Shown here: piece by piece, positions 5,423 through 8,202 of the stretch
Layout: the number at the start of each line of letters is the position of its first letter
Position numbering within the stretch: position 1 is the first letter of the stretch
Origin: an uncultured Clostridia bacterium
Lineage (GTDB): Bacteria; Bacillota; Clostridia; Christensenellales; Aristaeellaceae
Length of the DNA: 8,202 nt
Reading direction: 5' to 3'
Assembly (NCBI GenBank): GCA_934647145.1
Contig: CAKUFB010000116.1
Location: 1-8,202, forward strand
Program-made: the position numbers and the translations under genes
Notes under the pieces: generated by a model
The model's input: the letters and a program-made list of their open reading frames with translations, nothing else
What the model was told of the DNA's origin: nothing
The model's database searches: none

Positions 5423-6256
5423 TTATTCCGCGTCGAATACGCGCACGTAGTCCACCACGAAGCAGTCGCCGGCCTTTGCCGCAGCGCGCGCCTCGGGGGT
5501 GGGGGCATGGTCGGCGTTGCGGTAGCCCATGACCTCGGTGCCCACCAGGATGAACTCGGGGCAGTCGGAGACCGGGCCGTCCACGTGGCCGTCCGCCTCG
5601 CCGTCGATGTAGAAGGTGTAGCCGGTCTCGTCCCACTCGACCGCGAAGGTATGATACTCGTCCAGGCTCAGGCCCTTCGCGCCCTTGCCGGCGCTGTTGC
5701 ACTTGTGATCCCTGCCGTAGCCGTCGAAGTGGCAGCAGTGGTAGATCACGTCGCCCGGGTGGAACGACTCCATAATGTCGATCTCCACGCCCGACTGCGC
5801 CGGGTTCAGCGACGCGCCGATGATCGGGCTCTGAATCCAGAAGGCGCTCCACCAGCCCTCCTGCCTCTGCAGCCTGCAGCGGCACTCATAGTAGCCGTGC
5901 GCGTGCAGATACTTGTTTTCCTTCAGCGGGGCGATGGGCCAGTTCAGGCCGCCCGAGTATTTCGTGCCCGCGTCATCCTTCACCGCGTCCATGAAGTTGT
6001 AGCCGGTCTGCAGCTGGGCGGAGCACACTTCGCCCTCCTTCTCGATCAGCTTGAACACGCAGTTGCTCTGGCCGTCCAGCTCGACGCCCTCCTCGCCGCA
6101 CCAGGCCTTGTGCCAGGTGCCCATGATCTCCCGCCGGAAGTCCCACTTGCTCCTGTCCAGCTCGCGTCCGTCGAATTCGTCGCTGAAAACCAGCCGCCAG
6201 TTCTTTCCCTCGGGCACCAGACTGGGCGCGTGACCCGCCACGTCGTATCTCTTCAT
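5423..6256 (-). CDS. GH16-family endo-glycanase, apparently intracellular
   Basis: This 277-residue protein is a single GH16 beta-jelly-roll domain, the family of laminarinases, lichenases, agarases and carrageenases that cut beta-linked glycans with retention. The decisive motif is EIDIMES: E158 is the expected nucleophile, D160 the helper and E163 the acid/base. Supporting motifs are LVFSDEFDG (22-30), GYYECRCRLQ (121-130), GWWSAFWIQS (134-143) and the closing strand DYVRVFDAE. The start at 6256 is chosen because AAGGGAGG (6272-6265) sits 8 nt upstream. An in-frame ATG at 6292 would overlap the -10 box. The N-terminus MKRYDVAGHAPSL has no hydrophobic core, so there is no signal peptide, which is unusual for GH16. 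It is the first gene of a unit with the glycosidase downstream. The substrate is not readable: beta-glucan or a galactan are both possible. Confidence 0.9.
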   Translation of the reverse strand: MKRYDVAGHAPSLVPEGKNWRLVFSDEFDGRELDRSKWDFRREIMGTWHKAWCGEEGVELDGQSNCVFKLIEKEGEVCSAQLQTGYNFMDAVKDDAGTKYSGGLNWPIAPLKENKYLHAHGYYECRCRLQRQEGWWSAFWIQSPIIGASLNPAQSGVEIDIMESFHPGDVIYHCCHFDGYGRDHKCNSAGKGAKGLSLDEYHTFAVEWDETGYTFYIDGEADGHVDGPVSDCPEFILVGTEVMGYRNADHAPTPEARAAAKAGDCFVVDYVRVFDAE

Positions 6257-6264
6257 AAAGAAAA

Positions 6265-6272
6265 CCTCCCTT
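6265..6272 (-). promoter_or_regulatory. Shine-Dalgarno site of the GH16 gene
   Basis: AAGGGAGG on the minus strand, 8 nt before the ATG at 6256. It is nearly ideal and decides the start of the GH16 protein in favour of MKRYDVAG over the in-frame upstream ATG at 6292. Confidence 0.85.
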
Positions 6273-6292
6273 ATCCGCAGTTTGCTGACCAC

Positions 6293-6301
6293 ATTATAGC
6301 A
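6293..6301 (-). promoter_or_regulatory. Extended -10 promoter of the GH16/glycosidase unit
   Basis: The minus strand reads TGCTATAAT: a perfect TATAAT with the TGn extension. Transcription should start near 6286, giving a leader of about 30 nt with the Shine-Dalgarno site inside it. The -35 position at 17-nt spacing is TTCCAT and matches poorly, which is common for extended -10 promoters. The promoter lies about 60 nt beyond the terminator of the upstream gene, so the glycosidase unit appears to be controlled separately from the Gfo/Idh genes. Confidence 0.75.
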
Positions 6302-6361
6302 GACGCTCAGGCAAAATGGAAGTGCTTTGCGAAATTATTTTCACCTGCAAGCGAGATTCGT

Positions 6362-6404
6362 AAAAAAATACCCCCGGCCGCTTCGGAAAACGAAACGGTC
6401 GGGG
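6362..6404 (-). terminator. Rho-independent terminator of the Gfo/Idh/MocA unit
   Basis: On the minus strand CCCCGACCGTTTCG (6404-6391) pairs with CGAAGCGGCCGGGG (6385-6372) around a TTTTC loop. This gives a 14-position stem with one A-C mismatch and one U-G pair. It is followed by GTATTTTTTTA, a long U-run. It lies 34 nt past the stop codon of the gene at 6439 and upstream of the GH16 promoter, so it separates two transcription units. Confidence 0.85.
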
Positions 6405-6438
6405 AAGAGAAATCCTTATTGATCGCCTGAAAGCGGGT

Positions 6439-7710
6439 TTATTCCTCCGCGGGCTCGCAGTCGAGCTGATACTGGTCGGTGCAGTCCGGCTCGCGGTGCA
6501 TCCACATGCCGCTGGTGAAGTCGGGCACGGCGACGGGCATGCTGCCCAGGGCGATGGACTGCTCGCTGAGCACGGTGACGGACAGCCAGGCGGCCGCGTC
6601 GTACACGTCGATCGGGGGCAGGGTGTGGTTCTGCACGCTCTCGATGAAGGCGCGCATCACCAGGTAGTCCATGCCGCCGTGACCGCCGGTCTTTTCGCTG
6701 GCCTTGAAGGCCTTCCACAGCGGATGCTCGTACTGCTCGCGGTAGTCCTCCTGGCTCTTCCAGTGATGCTCCGGATAGGGATTCTCCGGATCGAACTTCG
6801 CGTCCGCCGGCTCGAGGTAGATGGACTTGTTGTCCTCCATCCACAGTCCCTTGGTGCCCTGCACGCGGCCGCCGCGGGAATAGGGGCGGGGGAGGGTGCA
6901 GTCGCGGGTGAGCACGATGGTCTCGCCGCCCGCGCACTTGATCATGGTGGTGACGATGTCGCCCTCGTTGACCTGGGCGGTGGCCAGGTGCGAATCGGGG
7001 CGGTTGGCCACGAACCACTCGTGCAGGCCGCAGGCCTTGCTGGACATGGACACCAGCGACACCATGCGGTTGCCGCGGTTGATGCGCAGATCCTTGGCGA
7101 TCGGCCCCAGCTCGTGCGTCGGGTACAGCTCGCCGCAGCGGTGGAGCGAATGCTTCTGCCGGTAGCGGTGCGTGAGGTCGTCGGTGCCCAACGCCGGGCG
7201 CAGGTCGTGCTCATAGCCGCCCTGGCAGTGAACCGGCGTGCCGAACAGGCCCTTCTTGAGCATGTTGAGCACCATCATCTCGTCCTCGCCGTAGCAGCAG
7301 TTTTCCAGCAGCATCAGCGGGATGCCGGTCTGCTCGCTGACGTGCACCATTTCCCAGCACTCCTCCATCGAGCAGGCGCCGCCCACCTCGAGACCCACGC
7401 GGCGGCCGGACTTGAGCGCGTCGATACCGATGCGGATGTGGGTTTCCCAGGAGGTGAACACGACCACCGCCTCGGCGTCGCTCTCGCAGAGCAGCTGATG
7501 ATAGTCGGTATAGCCGACCGGGCGCTTGCCCCTGTTTTCCTCAATATGCCGCGCAGACTCTTCGATGCGCTCCGGGCACAGGTCGCACAGGGCGACGATT
7601 TCCACGTCCTTCATCTCGGTCAGCGCCTGAACCCAGCCAAAGCCGCGCTTTCCCATTCCGATGACGGCCAGCCTGATCAGCCGTCCGTCTTCCTTGAAGC
7701 TATATCGCAT
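6439..7710 (-). CDS. Gfo/Idh/MocA-family protein, GH109-like (complete copy)
   Basis: This 423-residue protein has an N-terminal Rossmann fold that should bind NAD(P), and a C-terminal alpha/beta domain of the Gfo/Idh/MocA family. Seen: dinucleotide motif G18-M-G20-K-R-G23, acidic D43 at the end of strand 2 (suggesting NAD over NADP), and EVGG (108-111) where ordinary oxidoreductases have EKP. ENCCYGEDEMMVLNMLKKGLFG (136-157, shown in part as ENCCYG) and YPTHELGPIAKDL with INRGNR (196-215) are also present. The latter motifs resemble GH109 enzymes, which use enzyme-bound NAD to cleave alpha-N-acetylgalactosaminides. By that analogy this may be a redox-assisted glycosidase rather than a simple dehydrogenase; this is inference. 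There is no signal peptide. AGAAGG lies 7 nt before the ATG. It follows a near-identical paralogue after 54 nt and is closed by the terminator at 6362-6404. About 27 residues at the C-terminus (MWMHRE onward) extend past the core fold. Confidence 0.92.
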   Translation of the reverse strand: MRYSFKEDGRLIRLAVIGMGKRGFGWVQALTEMKDVEIVALCDLCPERIEESARHIEENRGKRPVGYTDYHQLLCESDAEAVVVFTSWETHIRIGIDALKSGRRVGLEVGGACSMEECWEMVHVSEQTGIPLMLLENCCYGEDEMMVLNMLKKGLFGTPVHCQGGYEHDLRPALGTDDLTHRYRQKHSLHRCGELYPTHELGPIAKDLRINRGNRMVSLVSMSSKACGLHEWFVANRPDSHLATAQVNEGDIVTTMIKCAGGETIVLTRDCTLPRPYSRGGRVQGTKGLWMEDNKSIYLEPADAKFDPENPYPEHHWKSQEDYREQYEHPLWKAFKASEKTGGHGGMDYLVMRAFIESVQNHTLPPIDVYDAAAWLSVTVLSEQSIALGSMPVAVPDFTSGMWMHREPDCTDQYQLDCEPAEE

Positions 7711-7735
7711 GACAGTACCTTCTTTTGATATATTT

Positions 7736-7761
7736 CGCGACGTTCGCGCGCCGCAGCGGCG
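7736..7761. other. Two adjacent hairpins between the tandem Gfo/Idh/MocA genes
   Basis: CGCGA-CGT-TCGCG (7736-7748) and the perfect palindrome CGCCGC-A-GCGGCG (7749-7761) fill most of the 54-nt gap between the upstream stop and the downstream Shine-Dalgarno site. On the minus strand they are followed by AAATATAT and not by a U-run, so a terminator is unlikely. They could slow ribosomes or protect the cut end of the mRNA, setting different levels of the two proteins. No promoter is convincing in this gap. Confidence 0.5.
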
Positions 7762-7764
7762 GAC

Positions 7765-8202
7765 TTAGTCCTCCGCGGGCTCGCGATCGAGCTGATACTG
7801 GTCGGTGCAGCCCTCTTCGCGATGCATCCACATGCCGCTGGTGAAGTCGGGCACGGCGACGGGCGCGCTGCCCATGGCGATGGACTGCTCGCTGAGCACG
7901 GTGACGGACAGCCAGGCGGCCGCGTCGTACACGTCGATCGGGGGCTGGGTGTGGTTCTGAACGCTCTCGATGAAGGAGCGCATCACCAGGTAGTCCATGC
8001 CGCCGTGACCGCCGGTCTTCTCGCTGGCCTTGAAGGCCTTCCACAGCGGATGCTCATACTGCTCGCGGTAGTCCTCCTCGCTCTTCCAGTTGTGCTCCGG
8101 ATAGGGGTTCTCGGGGTCGAACTTGGCGTCCGCCGGCTCGAGGTAGATGGACTTGTTGTCCTCCATCCACAGTCCCTTGGTGCCCTGCACGCGGCCGCCG
8201 CG
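7765..8202 (-). CDS. Gfo/Idh/MocA-family protein, GH109-like (second copy, N-terminus off window)
   Basis: Only the last 145 residues and the stop codon are in the window; the Rossmann domain lies beyond the right edge. The frame is open to the edge, beginning RGGRVQGTKGLW. It differs from the complete copy at 10 of 145 residues. Several differences cluster near the C-terminus (MHREEG against MHREPD, DREPAED against DCEPAEE), and others are L to Q in the QNHT-PPID segment and M to A in GS-PVAVPD. The core motifs GGHGGMDYLVM and PPIDVYDAAAWLSV are the same. It is the upstream gene of the pair, so its promoter is off the window. The same GH109-like function is expected, perhaps with shifted specificity; this cannot be tested here because the active-site half is missing. 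Confidence 0.9.
   Translation of the reverse strand, partial: RGGRVQGTKGLWMEDNKSIYLEPADAKFDPENPYPEHNWKSEEDYREQYEHPLWKAFKASEKTGGHGGMDYLVMRSFIESVQNHTQPPIDVYDAAAWLSVTVLSEQSIAMGSAPVAVPDFTSGMWMHREEGCTDQYQLDREPAED

Larger units (their letters stand above)
6439..8202 (-). repeat. Tandem gene duplication, period 1326 bp
   Basis: Segments 6439-6876 and 7765-8202 align without a gap at an offset of 1326 bp, with 23 base differences in 438 by hand count (about 95% identical). Twelve changes are non-synonymous, in ten codons, and eleven are synonymous. The last 70 or so bases toward the window edge are identical. The similarity stops exactly at the two stop codons: the bases downstream of each gene are unrelated. 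The duplicated unit therefore includes the coding region but not a shared 3' flank, as far as can be seen. Confidence 0.92.

Noticed and set aside
6257..6292. Upstream ATG at 6292 for the GH16 gene
   Set aside because: It lies at the -10 box, before the predicted transcript start, and has no Shine-Dalgarno site; the ATG at 6256 has a near-perfect one.
6345..6358. cre-like catabolite site TGCAAGCG upstream of the GH16 promoter
   Set aside because: One half resembles a cre box, but the other half does not; by hand about 9 of 14 positions fit.
2615..6430. Plus-strand open frame of 1271 codons
   Set aside because: It is antisense to two well-supported genes, crosses two terminators and a promoter, and its translation is low-complexity (rich in A, G, V, L, H and R) as expected opposite GC-rich codons. 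No Shine-Dalgarno site or domain was seen.
6496..7728. Plus-strand open frame opposite the Gfo/Idh/MocA gene
   Set aside because: It is the shadow of a gene with clear NAD-binding and family motifs; no start site signal or recognisable domain.

Overview
The window looks like chromosomal DNA from a GC-rich Clostridia-type Firmicute, perhaps a gut Oscillospirales or Christensenellales relative. The evidence is strong purine-rich Shine-Dalgarno sites, an extended -10 promoter, hairpin-plus-U-run terminators, a clostridial-style ABC ATPase/permease fusion and a strong G/C bias at third codon positions. The placement is inferred from gene content and composition; no rRNA or marker gene is present. 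Every supported gene lies on the minus strand, so transcription runs from high to low coordinates.

In order of transcription: (1) 7765-8202 is the C-terminal end of a Gfo/Idh/MocA-family protein cut by the window edge. (2) 6439-7710 is a complete, closely related Gfo/Idh/MocA protein with GH109-like motifs. The two are a tandem duplication, about 93% identical in protein over the shared 145 residues, separated by 54 nt that hold two small hairpins. A strong terminator (6362-6404) closes this unit. (3) An extended -10 promoter at 6293-6301 starts a second unit: a GH16-type endo-glycanase without a signal peptide (5423-6256), then 21 nt later a six-hairpin GH95/GH65-like glycosidase (3293-5401). 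A terminator at 3099-3127 ends it. (4) A 779-bp gene-free stretch (2514-3292) contains a 38-nt inverted repeat, a 10-bp tandem repeat, that terminator, and three copies of a hairpin-bearing repeat spaced about 160 bp apart. (5) 1-2492 is a large ABC transporter with an N-terminal ATPase fused to an FtsX/MacB-type permease; its C-terminus is off the window.

The middle genes read as a small intracellular glycan-processing locus: an endo-acting GH16, a probably exo-acting (alpha/alpha)6-barrel enzyme, and two NAD-dependent Gfo/Idh/MocA proteins that could cleave or modify the released sugars. The substrate cannot be read from the sequence. The ABC protein is of the macrolide-exporter (MacB)/FtsX type, not a sugar importer, so it is probably unrelated to the glycan genes.

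The most unusual non-coding signal is the repeat at 2617-3019. A 12-bp stem keeps pairing although its sequence is largely different in copy 3, while the 11-nt loop and the flank are conserved. This points to a structured nucleic-acid element and not to the open reading frames that happen to cross it.
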